DNA of 51,865 nucleotides from Pseudomonadales bacterium (GCA_016763075.1 JAESUM010000065.1:1-51865), one strand, 5' to 3'. Shown: positions 37,355 through 46,790, counted from the stretch's first letter. The notes: generated by a model not told the origin, from the sequence alone. A program made the numbers and translations.

Positions 37355-38470
37355 GATGTTGAAGTGATTTGCAAAGCAAAACGCAGCGTAACGGCAACCC
37401 TAAGCGTATTACTAACAGGATTAGTTATGATCGGTTGTAGCGCATACCCAAATACCTCAGAGCAAAACTTAAAGCGCATTCACGAGTCGAAACAATTCAT
37501 TAAAGGAAAGTTTCGCAACGAGCTGCACACTCCAGGTTTTAGCATGAGTAAAACCTGGGCCATGGCAAAGGATTTTTTTAATAATAAATCGGCTAGCTCA
37601 GTGCCGGAACAAACCCTTCCCATTCAGGCGTTAACGCCGGGCATGTTTGACCTTACCGACAAAGATGCACTGCGTTTTTCGCGCTTAGGCCATTCCACCG
37701 TATTGATACAGCTTGCCGGAAAGTACTGGCTCACTGACCCGGTCTTTAGCGAGCGTACCTCGCCGGTTCAATGGGCGGGGCCAAAGCGTTTTCATCCCGT
37801 ACCGATTGATATCGATTCAATAAAAGAGATTGAAGCGGTGTTGATTTCGCATAACCATTACGACCACCTTGATGCCGGCAGCATTAAAATGCTCAAAGAT
37901 AAAGTTAAACACTTTGTTGTGCCGTTAGGGGTTGGCGGCAAGCTTGTGAGCTGGGGCGTAGACCCCAAAAAAATTGTTCAGCTCGATTGGTGGGAAAACG
38001 CATTCATCGACGACGTTGAGCTTGTATTTACCCCAGCGCAGCACTTTTCAGGCCGTGGCATGGGCGATGCTAACCAAACCCTGTGGGGCTCGTGGGTTAT
38101 TCGAACCGATAAACACAGTTTGTACTTTAGTGGCGATACCGGCTATTTCCCGGGTTTTAAAGCCATTGGCGAACGCTACGGCCCATTTGATTATGCGTTT
38201 ATTGAATGCGGCGCATATAACGAGTTATGGCGCGATATTCACATGCTGCCAAAAGACAGTTTGCAGGCCTTTAAAGATGTAAAAGGCAAAGTGATGGTGC
38301 CGATTCACAACGGCACCTTTGATCTGTCTACCCACGCTTGGTTTGACCCCATGGAACAAATCACGGCGTTGGCGAACGAAAGCAATATTGATCTGTTGAT
38401 TCCGACCTTTGGTCAGCTGATCGATGCGGATAAAAAACCCGTCACGCCACCATGGTGGAAAACGCGCTAG
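37355..38470 (+). CDS. MBL-fold hydrolase lipoprotein, NAPE-PLD/UlaG-like
   Basis: About 371 residues from ATG 37355 (GTG 37319 is the longer possibility). The signal LLTGLVMIGC ends in a lipobox, so the protein is probably lipid-anchored. The metallo-beta-lactamase fold has LGHSTVLIQ, SHNHYDHLD (the HxHxDH zinc site), QHFSGRG, YFSGDTGY and PIHNGTFDL, in the order of NAPE-hydrolysing phospholipase D and its bacterial relatives. It may cut phospholipid-type or other esters near the envelope; substrate inferred only. A bidirectional terminator separates it from the convergent SDR gene. Confidence 0.85.
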   Translation, partial: DVEVICKAKRSVTATLSVLLTGLVMIGCSAYPNTSEQNLKRIHESKQFIKGKFRNELHTPGFSMSKTWAMAKDFFNNKSASSVPEQTLPIQALTPGMFDLTDKDALRFSRLGHSTVLIQLAGKYWLTDPVFSERTSPVQWAGPKRFHPVPIDIDSIKEIEAVLISHNHYDHLDAGSIKMLKDKVKHFVVPLGVGGKLVSWGVDPKKIVQLDWWENAFIDDVELVFTPAQHFSGRGMGDANQTLWGSWVIRTDKHSLYFSGDTGYFPGFKAIGERYGPFDYAFIECGAYNELWRDIHMLPKDSLQAFKDVKGKVMVPIHNGTFDLSTHAWFDPMEQITALANESNIDLLIPTFGQLIDADKKPVTPPWWKTR

Positions 38471-38555
38471 TGGTTGGTTGGCCATTGAGCTAGTTGCTGG
38501 GATATTGTGAAGGTTTAAGGGGTCAGAGCTTCACCCCACTTTGATATTTAAGCCA

Positions 38556-38589
38556 AATAAAAAAGGAGGCCTAGGCCTCCTTTTTTATT
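38556..38589. terminator. Bidirectional terminator, 34-bp perfect palindrome
   Basis: AATAAAAAAGGAGGCCT (38556-38572) is followed directly by its exact reverse complement. A runs and T runs flank a GC-rich core on both strands, between two convergent genes (stops at 38470 and 38615). Confidence 0.93.
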
Positions 38590-38614
38590 CTAACGCTGTA
38601 GTGGGGTTTAAAAA

Positions 38615-39370
38615 CTACCCGCCACGCACTTCAATGACGTCCCCTGAAAGGTAGTCATTTTCAAAGATATGCTGAACAGTTTGTGCAATGTTGTCTACGT
38701 CGCCAATACGCTGTACCGGTATTTTCTTAGCCATTTGGGCCAGAATTTCAGCAGGCATAGAGCGCAATAACGTAGTATCGATAGCACCGGGTGCTATCGC
38801 CATAGAACGAATACCAAAACGCCCAAGCTCCAAAGCCCACACTTTAGACTGAGCAACAATCCCAGCTTTAGCCGCAGAGTAGTTGGTTTGACCAAAGTTA
38901 CCGTGGAATGCCATAGAAGCCATGCTAATGATGCAGCCTTCTTCGATGCCGCACTCAACCATGTGGCTGGCAGCTTCACGTGCACAAAGGAACGCGCCTT
39001 TCATGTGAACGTCGGTGACTAAGCTGTAGTTTTCAAGGGTCATTTTCTTAATGACTTTGCCGTCTTTGACTTTAATAAGCTGCGCATCACGTAAAATACC
39101 GGCGTTGTTTACCAGGCCGTGGATCACACCAAAATCTGCAACGATCTGCGTAAAGGTGCTTTCAACTAATGCTTCGTCCGCAACGTTACAGTGGTAGCCG
39201 CGAGCTTCAGAACCGGCTTCTTTAACCAGCGCAATGGTCTCAGTTACGGATTCGTCATCCAAATCCAACAGTGCAAGTTTTACGCCTTGTTTAGCTAGTC
39301 GAATCGCAATCGCTCGGCCAATACCTTTTCCGCCGCCGGTGATGGCAACTACCTTATCTTGTAATTCCAT
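38615..39370 (-). CDS. FabG-like SDR oxidoreductase
   Basis: 251 residues. TGGGKGIG (NADP-binding, about 10-17), NNAGILRD at 88-95, MASMAFHGNFGQTNYSAAKAG with the catalytic S, Y and K, and the terminal LSGDVIEVRGG place it in the FabG/3-hydroxyacyl-CoA dehydrogenase branch of the SDR family. The likely reaction is NAD(P)-dependent oxidation or reduction of a 3-hydroxyacyl or related substrate. It stands alone on the minus strand, with GAGGAGAT just before its ATG. Confidence 0.9.
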   Translation of the reverse strand: MELQDKVVAITGGGKGIGRAIAIRLAKQGVKLALLDLDDESVTETIALVKEAGSEARGYHCNVADEALVESTFTQIVADFGVIHGLVNNAGILRDAQLIKVKDGKVIKKMTLENYSLVTDVHMKGAFLCAREAASHMVECGIEEGCIISMASMAFHGNFGQTNYSAAKAGIVAQSKVWALELGRFGIRSMAIAPGAIDTTLLRSMPAEILAQMAKKIPVQRIGDVDNIAQTVQHIFENDYLSGDVIEVRGG

Positions 39371-39678
39371 TTTATATCTCCTCGTTAGAGTCTATGTCAG
39401 TGTGTTGTGAGTACGGCCTCTACATGGGCTATACCCTATCTAGGGCGGGGTGATTCTGACCGAGTTTGCCAAGCGCAGCAACCATCAAATAATTTTCCGC
39501 TTTGGCAGGTGAAAAAACACATTACACAGCACTATTAGTGGTGATTGCGGCGCACCAATTTCCGGCCATGGGCGCATCATAAATAAATGAAGTATTGCTA
39601 GGGTATGGTTCGAACAATCAACGAGTTACGAATACGTTACCAACATCCTACAAAAGCCGTTAACGACAAAAAAAACAT
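39371..39678. other. Divergent intergenic region
   Basis: Some 300 bases between the SDR and FetB starts. A short minus-strand frame inside it has no ribosome site. The only structure is a small CCCTA-TC-TAGGG hairpin near 39440. Promoters for both genes must lie here but I cannot pick them. Confidence 0.45.
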
Positions 39679-40422
39679 ATGACAACAGAACCGCAATTGT
39701 TACCGTTTGCCCAACTATTGGTTGTTTTAGTGCCCGTGGCAGTCGTGATTGGTATTTTGTTTCAGTGGTCACTGCAAGGCTTAAACGCGTTGTACAGCGT
39801 GGGCCGCATGGCATTACAGCTGGCGCTAGTTGGTTTTGTATTAACTACTATTTTTAGCTCCGACAACCCGTGGGTGGTGGTTTTGGTATTAACTATTATG
39901 GTGGTAGCGGCCAGCTGGATAGCCCTTGGCAGCGTTACTGAACAACGAAAAGCGCTTTATCTTCGTGCGTTGTTATCGATAGGTATATGCGGCGGTGCGG
40001 TGCTGTGGTTAGTGGTGGGTTTGGTGTTGCGCCCGCAATCATTACTAGCACCTGAAATTGTAATCCCGCTCGGCGGCATGATCTTCGCCGGTGCCATGAA
40101 CAGCATAAGCTTGGCTGCAGAGCGCTACCAAACCGAACGGCAAAACGGCCAAGCGCCACAGCAAGCGCGTAATGTTGCCATGCAAACTGCAATGATTCCG
40201 GTAGTCAATTCAATGTTTGCCGTAGGGTTGGTGTCGCTTCCGGGCATGATGACGGGGCAAATTTTGTCTGGTGTATCTCCGTTAGTAGCGGTGCGCTACC
40301 AGGTGGTTGTCATGTGTATGTTGTTCGGTGCATCTGGGCTGGCCACCGCAATGTTTTTGCAGTGGGTAATGCAGGTTGATGGTGCAACTAGCTCCGCCAA
40401 ACCTAGCGAGAAAAGCACATAA
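39679..40422 (+). CDS. FetB-like ABC permease (UPF0014), no adjacent ATPase
   Basis: 247 residues with seven hydrophobic segments. VGRMALQLALVGFVLTTIF, PLGGMIFAGAMNSISLAAER and PVVNSMFAVGLVSLPGMMTGQILSGVSPLVAVRYQ are the signature of the FetB/YbbM family, the membrane half of the FetAB exporter that removes iron in E. coli. The partner ATPase FetA is usually next to it but is not in the window. The following genes are unrelated, so it may pair with a distant ATPase. Confidence 0.87.
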   Translation: MTTEPQLLPFAQLLVVLVPVAVVIGILFQWSLQGLNALYSVGRMALQLALVGFVLTTIFSSDNPWVVVLVLTIMVVAASWIALGSVTEQRKALYLRALLSIGICGGAVLWLVVGLVLRPQSLLAPEIVIPLGGMIFAGAMNSISLAAERYQTERQNGQAPQQARNVAMQTAMIPVVNSMFAVGLVSLPGMMTGQILSGVSPLVAVRYQVVVMCMLFGASGLATAMFLQWVMQVDGATSSAKPSEKST

Positions 40423-40688
40423 GGTTATAACTGCAGCCTCGTAACCTATGTTTTATGTAAGTATTTATCGACGCGTTTATGAAGCTGCTTGTGCAGCCCT
40501 CTACTTGCGTTATTTCACATCAAACTCCGCTTCCAGTTACCACGATAAATTTAGCTGGAAGCCACCCACAATATTGTTTATAACATTACTCGTAGACAGA
40601 GCTCGTTTACATATTCGTTTAAAGCGCATATGTAAAAATAGATGCCAATACAAACAAACACATATTGATAAAAACAAACGGTAAAGCA

Positions 40689-41105
40689 TTGAACCCATCG
40701 CAAACTCAATACGGCCAACAAGATACCTCCTACAAAGCAGCAGGACAGCTACCCGGCATTACCCAGCTGGTTGATCTGTTCTATGACAATATGGACTCGC
40801 TTGCAGTAGCTAGCGTGATTCGTAACATGCACCCGCAAGATTTAACTGAGTCCCGTACCAAACTGGCGTACTTTTTATCAGGCTGGTTGGGTGGCCCAAA
40901 GCTGTATTCGCAGCACTACAAACCCATTGGTATTCCAGCGGTGCATAAACATTTACCCGTTGGCCAAAGCGAAGCCGAGGCCTGGCTTCACTGCATGAAA
41001 CAAGCTATAGATCAGCAGCCTTATGAAGAGGCTTTTAAAGACTACTTTATTAAACAGCTACGAGTCCCAGCAGAACGAATAAAACAGGTATGCTCCAAAC
41101 AATAA
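40689..41105 (+). CDS. Truncated hemoglobin, group II (trHbO type)
   Basis: About 138 residues from TTG 40689, preceded by GGTAAAG; TTG 40665 is equally open and no ATG exists, so the start is uncertain. YKAAGQLPGITQLVDLFYDNM, MHPQDLTESRTKLAYFLSGWLGGPKLY, the proximal His in AVHKHLPVG and the G8 Trp in EAWLHCM are those of group II truncated globins. They bind haem and handle O2, NO or peroxide. Unusual: the normally conserved GHPRLRARH segment reads KPIGIPAVHKH. It begins a plus-strand run ending with FadH. Confidence 0.82.
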   Translation: MNPSQTQYGQQDTSYKAAGQLPGITQLVDLFYDNMDSLAVASVIRNMHPQDLTESRTKLAYFLSGWLGGPKLYSQHYKPIGIPAVHKHLPVGQSEAEAWLHCMKQAIDQQPYEEAFKDYFIKQLRVPAERIKQVCSKQ

Positions 41106-41204
41106 CTTATCTATAACACTCAAAATATACTGAGCTTACGAATCAAATCAATATATAAATCAACAGACAAACCCAATAAATGAATCAACAAAACCAAGGG
41201 CAAT

Positions 41205-41597
41205 ATGAAGCTGATTAACAACAATATTAAATGGATTATGCTGGTGTCGGGAATATTAACATTCTCTATGGTGTTTGCAGCTATAACACCTCAGCAAGCT
41301 CTAAACTCAATGTTTGGCCAAGGCCTTGGCGACCAACCATTAGCGCAAATGATTGTGCGCAACTGGGGTGCGCTTATTGCATTAATTGGCGCAATGCTGG
41401 TGTACGGCGCGTTTAACCAGGCAAATCGAAAGTTCGCGCTGGCTTGCGCAGCAATAAGTAAAAGCTTGTTTGTTGGTTTAGCCATTTATTACGGCTTTGG
41501 CCAGCAGCTGTGCACCGCTGCAGTGTTCGATAGCGTGTTGGTAGTTATATTTGTTAGCTATATTTTTACTGCTAGCCCAATGGTTAATACCGAATAA
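41205..41597 (+). CDS. Small membrane protein of unknown family
   Basis: 130 residues from ATG 41205 (GGGCAAT upstream). Four hydrophobic segments at about 9-27, 50-70, 78-97 and 103-123 make up most of the protein, with ITPQQALNSMFGQGLGDQPLAQ as a polar loop between the first two. The arrangement resembles small DoxX/DUF4345-like proteins, but I cannot assign it. It is between the globin and the VOC gene on the same strand. Confidence 0.65.
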   Translation: MKLINNNIKWIMLVSGILTFSMVFAAITPQQALNSMFGQGLGDQPLAQMIVRNWGALIALIGAMLVYGAFNQANRKFALACAAISKSLFVGLAIYYGFGQQLCTAAVFDSVLVVIFVSYIFTASPMVNTE

Positions 41598-41634
41598 AAT
41601 ACGAATAGCCCATAGGGGTGCATAGAGGTGTACG

Positions 41635-42006
41635 GTGAAAATTAACAACATCGATCACACAACGCTATACGTAAACTCTATTGATAGCGTAATAAAATTT
41701 TACGCCGAGCTATTTGAATTTACAGTAACGCCAGGCGTTAGTGAAGATGGCCGTTATTTAATGGTAGAAAACGATCAGATACATTTCTTTATTTTAGAAG
41801 ATGCATCTATTTCAAAAAAATTTATTGCCAAACAGCATTTGTCGTTTTCGGTGCCTAGTTTAAAACCTGTATATGAGCAACTAAAGAGTATGGGTGTTAG
41901 TTACCAACGGGGAACATTTAACGGTTTTAAGAAGCGTAATTTTGACTGGTGCGAATGGATTGACCCAGAAGGCATTCGCCTTGAATGCGTCGAGCATATT
42001 GATTAG
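41635..42006 (+). CDS. VOC superfamily (glyoxalase/dioxygenase-like) protein
   Basis: 123 residues starting at GTG 41635 with GAGGTG upstream. One betaalphabetabetabeta pair: IDHTTLYVNSIDSVIKFYAELFEFTV, then HLSFSVPSLKPVYEQLKSMGV and WCEWIDPEGIRLECVE. The metal ligands of glyoxalase-type enzymes would be H8, H72 and E120. Substrate cannot be told. Gene order globin, membrane protein, VOC, ABM, FadH on one strand points to a common operon. Confidence 0.85.
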   Translation: MKINNIDHTTLYVNSIDSVIKFYAELFEFTVTPGVSEDGRYLMVENDQIHFFILEDASISKKFIAKQHLSFSVPSLKPVYEQLKSMGVSYQRGTFNGFKKRNFDWCEWIDPEGIRLECVEHID

Positions 42007-42067
42007 TTGAATGCTTTAAAAAAACATATTCCGCACTAACGCTAAGGAAAACATCAAGGTGTAACTT

Positions 42068-42349
42068 GTGAAAAAAATAGTACTCAAAGGTTATATCACC
42101 ATCCCAGCGCAAGATCTTAAAGCCGTACAGCTTGAGCTGACAACCCACATAAAACTCACTAAATCTGAATCAGGTTGTGTGGTGTTTGATATCACCCAAG
42201 ATCAAAGTGATAAACATAAATACAGTGTTTATGAAGAGTTTATAAACCAAGAGTCGTTTTTGTTGCACCAGCAGAGGGTTAAAAACTCGGCATGGGGTAA
42301 GGTTACAACAAATGTTGAACGCCATTACAAAATTGATGGGTTAGATTAA
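42068..42349 (+). CDS. Antibiotic-biosynthesis-monooxygenase (ABM) domain protein
   Basis: 93 residues starting at GTG 42068. The single ferredoxin-like ABM fold shows KGYITIPAQDLKAVQLELTTHIKLTKSESGCVVFDITQD, YSVYEEFINQESFLLHQQ and KNSAWGKVT, as in YgiN-type proteins, which act on quinones or as heme-free oxygenases. It is 61 bases past the VOC gene and 123 before fadH. Confidence 0.85.
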   Translation: MKKIVLKGYITIPAQDLKAVQLELTTHIKLTKSESGCVVFDITQDQSDKHKYSVYEEFINQESFLLHQQRVKNSAWGKVTTNVERHYKIDGLD

Positions 42350-42472
42350 TCTGCGTAGCCAAAACGCGCATCAATAAATAAACAGGCAGAAAAACTAGAA
42401 CCACGTTTAAACTGAACCTAATTAAGAACGTCACCTGAACACATTAAAAACCCTAATCGAGTGCCATACACC

Positions 42473-44509
42473 ATGAGTCAAACCAAGCAATACCCAAAAT
42501 TACTCGAGCCCTTAGATCTTGGGTACACCAAACTGCGTAGCCGAACCATTATGGGTTCCATGCACACTGGGCTAGAAGAAGACAGCGAAGGCCTAGGAAA
42601 AATGGCAGAATTTTTTGCAGCGCGAGCCAAAGGCGGTGTTGGGTTATTAATTACAGGTGGTTTTAGTCCTTCCGTAAGAGGCGGTTTAGGGCCGCATTCA
42701 TCGGCAATGATTACCGCAGCAGATGCACAGCGCCACGAAATAGTTACGCGGCGTGTGCACGAAGAGGGTGGTTTAATAGCACTGCAACTACTTAACGCAG
42801 GCCGGCAATCATACTCACAAGAGCTAATTGCACCTTCACCGATTCGGTCGCCCATTTACCCTTTTGTACCGCATGAATTAACCGATGCAGAAGTAGAAAA
42901 CGAAGTAGAGAGTTTTGTAAACGCAGCAGAGCTGGCAAAATCTGCCGGTTACGATGGCGTTGAAGTGATGGGCTCTGAGGGGTACATCATTAACCAATTT
43001 TTATCCGAGCGAGCCAACCAGCGTACCGACCAATGGGGTGGCAGTTACGAAAATCGTATGCGCTTCCCGCTAGAAATTGTTTCGCGTATCCGAAAGCGAG
43101 TGGGCGAAGAATTCATCATTGTTTACCGCCTATCCCTCATAGACTTAGTACCCGGCGGCAGTACCTGGGAAGAAGTCATTATATTAGCCAAGGCAATAGA
43201 AGCCGCCGGCGTAACCATTATTAATAGCGGGATTGGCTGGCACGAAGCGCGTATTCCTACCATTGCCACCATGGTTCCGCGCGCTGCTTTTACGTCGATA
43301 ACCGCGCAATTAAAGAAAGAAGTTTCCGTGCCGGTTTGCGCAAGTAACCGCATCAATACCCCTGAAGTAGCCGAACAAGTATTAGAAGATGACGAAGCCG
43401 ACTTAGTATCCATGGCGCGGCCAATGCTGGCAGATCCAGAGTTTGTAAACAAAGCCCGTAACGGCCAACGCGCAAATATAAATATTTGTATTGGCTGCAA
43501 CCAAGCTTGTTTGGATCATACCTTTTCTGGTAAACGTGCATCGTGCCTGGTAAACCCACAAGCCTGCCATGAAACCGAACTGGTGTATGTACCAACCAAA
43601 CAACCCAAAAAAGTAGCCGTAGTGGGTGCTGGCCCCGGCGGCTTAGCCTACGCACGAGTAGCCGCAGAACGTGGCCACAACGTCACATTGTTTGATGCCC
43701 AATCCGAACTTGGTGGCCAGTTTAATTACGCGAAGCAGATTCCCGGTAAAGAAGAATTCTACGAAACTATTACCTATTTTAAAGCAGAGCTTGAACAATA
43801 CGGTGTTGATATTCGTTTAGGTAAAAAGGTTACGGCCAGTGAATTAATAAACGGCGGCTTTGACCATGTGATATTGGCAACCGGTATTGTGCCACGGGCA
43901 CTAGAAATTGAAGGTATTAATAACTCAAACGTACTTTCGTACATTGATGTTATTCGTGATAAAAAACCAGTAGGGAAATCAGTCGCCATTATTGGCGCAG
44001 GCGGTATTGGGTTTGATGTTGCAGAACTGTTGTCACACGGTACAGCCAATACATCGTTAGATAAACAAGCCTTCTTTGAACAATGGGGTATTGATGCAAG
44101 CCTAAACTCAAGAAGCGGAATAGAAGGCGTAAAAGAAAACTTTGAAGCCTCCCCAAAAGAGATTTTTTTACTGCAGCGTAAAACCACTAAAATTGGAGCA
44201 GGACTAGGAAAAACCACAGGCTGGACTCACCGCACCACGCTAACGAACAAAGGCGTAAATATGATTAACGGCGTAACCTACCGCAAAATTGATGATGCCG
44301 GACTACACATCACAGTGAACGACGAAGAGCGTCTGTTAGCAGTAGACAACGTAATTATTTGCGCTGGCCAAGAGTCACTAAAAGAACTGCAAGCGCCATT
44401 AAAGGCCGCAAATGTTTCAGTGCAACTAGTGGGTGGTGCAGACTTAGCCGTAGAGCTAGATGCCAAAAGAGCAATAGATCAAGGCAGCCGTTTAGCAGCG
44501 GAGCTGTAG
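42473..44509 (+). CDS. fadH: NADPH-dependent 2,4-dienoyl-CoA reductase
   Basis: 678 residues from ATG 42473; the family starts here. Old-yellow-enzyme TIM barrel with catalytic Y (SAGYDGVEV) and H (GIGWHEARIPT), then the 4Fe-4S cysteines C339, C342, C346 and C358 in CIGCNQAC and SCLVNPQAC, and the FAD/NADPH domains (AVVGAGPGGLAYA; AIIGAGGIGFDVA). Length and motif spacing match E. coli FadH. It reduces 2,4-dienoyl-CoA during beta-oxidation of unsaturated fatty acids. Last gene of the globin-VOC-ABM run. Confidence 0.95.
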   Translation: MSQTKQYPKLLEPLDLGYTKLRSRTIMGSMHTGLEEDSEGLGKMAEFFAARAKGGVGLLITGGFSPSVRGGLGPHSSAMITAADAQRHEIVTRRVHEEGGLIALQLLNAGRQSYSQELIAPSPIRSPIYPFVPHELTDAEVENEVESFVNAAELAKSAGYDGVEVMGSEGYIINQFLSERANQRTDQWGGSYENRMRFPLEIVSRIRKRVGEEFIIVYRLSLIDLVPGGSTWEEVIILAKAIEAAGVTIINSGIGWHEARIPTIATMVPRAAFTSITAQLKKEVSVPVCASNRINTPEVAEQVLEDDEADLVSMARPMLADPEFVNKARNGQRANINICIGCNQACLDHTFSGKRASCLVNPQACHETELVYVPTKQPKKVAVVGAGPGGLAYARVAAERGHNVTLFDAQSELGGQFNYAKQIPGKEEFYETITYFKAELEQYGVDIRLGKKVTASELINGGFDHVILATGIVPRALEIEGINNSNVLSYIDVIRDKKPVGKSVAIIGAGGIGFDVAELLSHGTANTSLDKQAFFEQWGIDASLNSRSGIEGVKENFEASPKEIFLLQRKTTKIGAGLGKTTGWTHRTTLTNKGVNMINGVTYRKIDDAGLHITVNDEERLLAVDNVIICAGQESLKELQAPLKAANVSVQLVGGADLAVELDAKRAIDQGSRLAAEL

Positions 44510-44547
44510 TTTTTGAACAAATAGTTATTGGGCTGTTAATTAGATAA

Positions 44548-44580
44548 GCTGTTGGGCTAGTTATAAAAATAGCCCTTCAG
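44548..44580 (+). terminator. Possible terminator hairpin after fadH
   Basis: GCTG-TT-GGGCTA (44548-44559) faces TAGCCC-TT-CAGC (44570-44581) in a stem with one symmetric internal loop. It lies 40 bases beyond the fadH stop. No T run follows, so function is uncertain. Confidence 0.35.
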
Positions 44581-44645
44581 CAACTATCCAAACCGCTAGT
44601 AACTTAGAAAATACAGCCAATATATATGTGTAAACTTATAATTAG

Positions 44646-45011
44646 ATGTTGAGCATACAGCCCAAATTAATCGCAATTATGTTGTTGGCTGTATTCGTTT
44701 CTTCCTGCGCCTTTGTACCGGAGGTATCCAGCACTCAGCACTATTCTGCTAACTGCAAAATGTTCACAAAAAAATTAATGCTCACTACCATCAGGGCAGA
44801 TGGTGTGGGCTGCGCAGGCCACGGTCAAGCAAATGCCGAGGCCTGCTTGTTAATTTATGGCATCATTGTGCCTGCAGGGTCTTTCGTTATTTCTGGCGGT
44901 ATTGTACTTACCACCAATACCTTGCATTGGCTGGAATACCAAGGTTCCTGTGATGATGGGGTTATTCTAAAAAGCGTAGAGAAACTCAAAAATACATTCA
45001 ACAAAAGTTAG
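44646..45011 (+). CDS. Small lipoprotein of unknown function
   Basis: 121 residues. LIAIMLLAVFVSSC is a lipoprotein signal with lipobox V-S-S-C at Cys21. After a Ser-rich linker come several cysteines (NCKMF, VGCAGHGQANAEACL, GSCDDG) that could form disulfides in the periplasm, and a hydrophobic stretch IYGIIVPAGSFVISGGIVL near 75-93 that could be a membrane hairpin. No family recognised. It is convergent with the esterase pseudogene. Confidence 0.65.
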   Translation: MLSIQPKLIAIMLLAVFVSSCAFVPEVSSTQHYSANCKMFTKKLMLTTIRADGVGCAGHGQANAEACLLIYGIIVPAGSFVISGGIVLTTNTLHWLEYQGSCDDGVILKSVEKLKNTFNKS

Positions 45012-45049
45012 CTTTGTAACCGCATGAAAATGCCGATGTAGATTGGGTT

Positions 45050-46014
45050 TCACTGCTGCAAATAAGCATCCTGAAAAAAGGACCAAATCTCTTCAGCGGC
45101 AACAAAATCTTGATTGGTATTACCAAACAACTTGAACTCCTTTATTTTTGGGTGTGGTACGTTGTGACCGCCACCAATAACGCTGTATAGCGCGACAGGC
45201 TTAATTCCTAGTGCTCGCCAAAGGTTAATTTCCACCGTACTGTCATCATCCAAAGTATTATTTGGCAGAGTCATTTTTTCAGGGCGCTGGTGTGGCCAGC
45301 AAGGTTGGCCCAATAAAGTACGCTAGTTTTAGATGAAATAACATCACCCCTATCACCGACAAGCCCATATAAAGCAACTTTGCCACCGGCATAAGGGTTC
45401 ATTGGGTCACCGGTACCATTCATTAAAAGAACAGCAGCGGGCTCACCTGATGCCACGCAATCCATGTTGTCGTCAGCGGGAATGCTCGTTGACACTAGTG
45501 CAACTGCGGTTATTAACTCTGGCGCCTCAAGTGCTAAGCGCAATGCCATCTGGCCGCTGTTAGAAAATCCTGTTGCATATACCGCTGCTGAATTAACGTT
45601 TTGCGTCGCCATAAATTTATCTACCAGCGCACGCATAAAACCTATGTCGTCAATATTGAGTGTATTCGCTTGATACGGCGCTTGCTTGCGGCAGCCGTTG
45701 TAGTGGTTTTTATAACCTGCTGGATACATCACTAAAAAGCCGTGTTCTTCTGCCAGGGTCTCAAAGGCGTAGCCAAATAATTCTCGGCTCTGTTGGGTAT
45801 CACCACCTGAGCCATGAAACACAAAAACCAACGCCGGGTTATCTGAAACCCTAGACGGCGTGTAATAAGTATAGGTTCGCATATAGCCATCCCATCTGAA
45901 TTCGGCGCTGGTCAAAACACCGGGAAGCTTTGGTTCTGGTGCGCGTATGAAATGAAATAGATAAAATATACTTACCAACAATAATGCTGCGCAAAGCATT
46001 AAAAATCGTTTCAT
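45050..46014 (-). pseudogene. Polyhydroxybutyrate-depolymerase/feruloyl-esterase-like hydrolase, one-base frameshift
   Basis: Starting at ATG 46014, a membrane anchor (LMLCAALLLVSIFYLFHFI) precedes an alpha/beta hydrolase: ALVFVFHGSGGDTQQSR (oxyanion region), VYATGFSNSGQMALRL with nucleophile S, NGTGDPMNPYAGG with the Asp, and SVIGGGHNVPHP with the His. The frame is lost near 45280: ALKK-stop versus PEKMTLPNN, consistent with loss of one base from a CCC or A6 run. The two frames overlap and join perfectly to about 320 residues. Either a recent mutation or a sequence error; no further damage is seen. Such enzymes hydrolyse polyesters or aromatic esters outside the cell. Confidence 0.82.
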
Positions 46015-46171
46015 ACCTAGCGGCAGAGAATTTCCTTATTTAAGAAGTGGTGCGATTGCACAAGATGGCAATTTTACGTCAGCTAATATGCAGCGTACGC
46101 AGGTTGGGGTTTATTGCTTCGTATAATGTTATAGGCCTGGTTTCGAAGGGGTGTAGCCACCGGATAAAAGT

Positions 46172-46681
46172 TCAGGTCGCTAAACGCAGTATTTTAGACG
46201 CCAGAGTTCTGGCTTTAAATACAATAATAGCCGCAACAATAAGCTCTAACGCGGTGGCTGCCATGCTAGATTTTGTATTTACATCTAGGATTAGTGGGGC
46301 CGCCGAGTACTGGCTATTCAAACTCATTTGCCACCACGTTGCCCAATAAACAGAGTCTATCACTGCGTTATATAGGCTTAGCGAACCAATACCTAATATG
46401 AATACCGTTAATAGCTCTTTGGCTCGCATTGGCTCTATGGGGTGATCAATTTCGGGTTTCAATAGTATGTTTGCAACCGTACACGGGTATACCCACAAAA
46501 CCACGGCAATGACCAAGGGGCATACGACAGTAGAAGCCACAAACACCGTGGAAATATCCATGCCGTTTATCCCGCCCGTACTAAACACTTCAATCAAAAT
46601 GGAACTTTGTTTGAATGCATACAATAGTGAGAATAGGGCAAACACTCTTACCGCTACAGCTAAATAATGGCTCGCTTTCAT
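46172..46681 (-). CDS. Hypothetical four-helix membrane protein
   Basis: 169 residues. Hydrophobic segments lie at about 5-26, 42-67, 88-110 and 142-160. Nothing matches a family I know. A run of 8-bp tandem repeats lies 80 bases upstream, in what should be its promoter region. The gene is separate from its neighbours on both sides. Confidence 0.6.
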   Translation of the reverse strand: MKASHYLAVAVRVFALFSLLYAFKQSSILIEVFSTGGINGMDISTVFVASTVVCPLVIAVVLWVYPCTVANILLKPEIDHPIEPMRAKELLTVFILGIGSLSLYNAVIDSVYWATWWQMSLNSQYSAAPLILDVNTKSSMAATALELIVAAIIVFKARTLASKILRLAT

Positions 46682-46760
46682 GGGTATGCCTTTATAATGA
46701 TTGGATAATAGACTGCCAGTGGAGTTTGCGGTTATCGCCGCCGGCAGGGAATTGATAAAG

Positions 46761-46790
46761 TTGTTATCTTGTTATCTTGTTATCTTGTTA
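46761..46790. repeat. 8-bp tandem repeat TTGTTATC
   Basis: TTGTTATC occurs 3.75 times in perfect tandem, about 80 bases upstream of the start of the minus-strand membrane-protein gene. Copy-number change here would alter promoter spacing if the promoter spans it. Confidence 0.9.

Noticed and set aside
38519-38536. GGGGTCAGAGC near the MBL gene, similar to GGGGTCAGA in the IS110 flank
   Set aside because: Shared only over nine to ten bases, with no element next to it; too weak to call a mobile-element end.
40448-40684. 78-codon plus-strand frame before the globin gene
   Set aside because: Composition (many C, R, Y, H) is unlike a real protein and there is no ribosome site.
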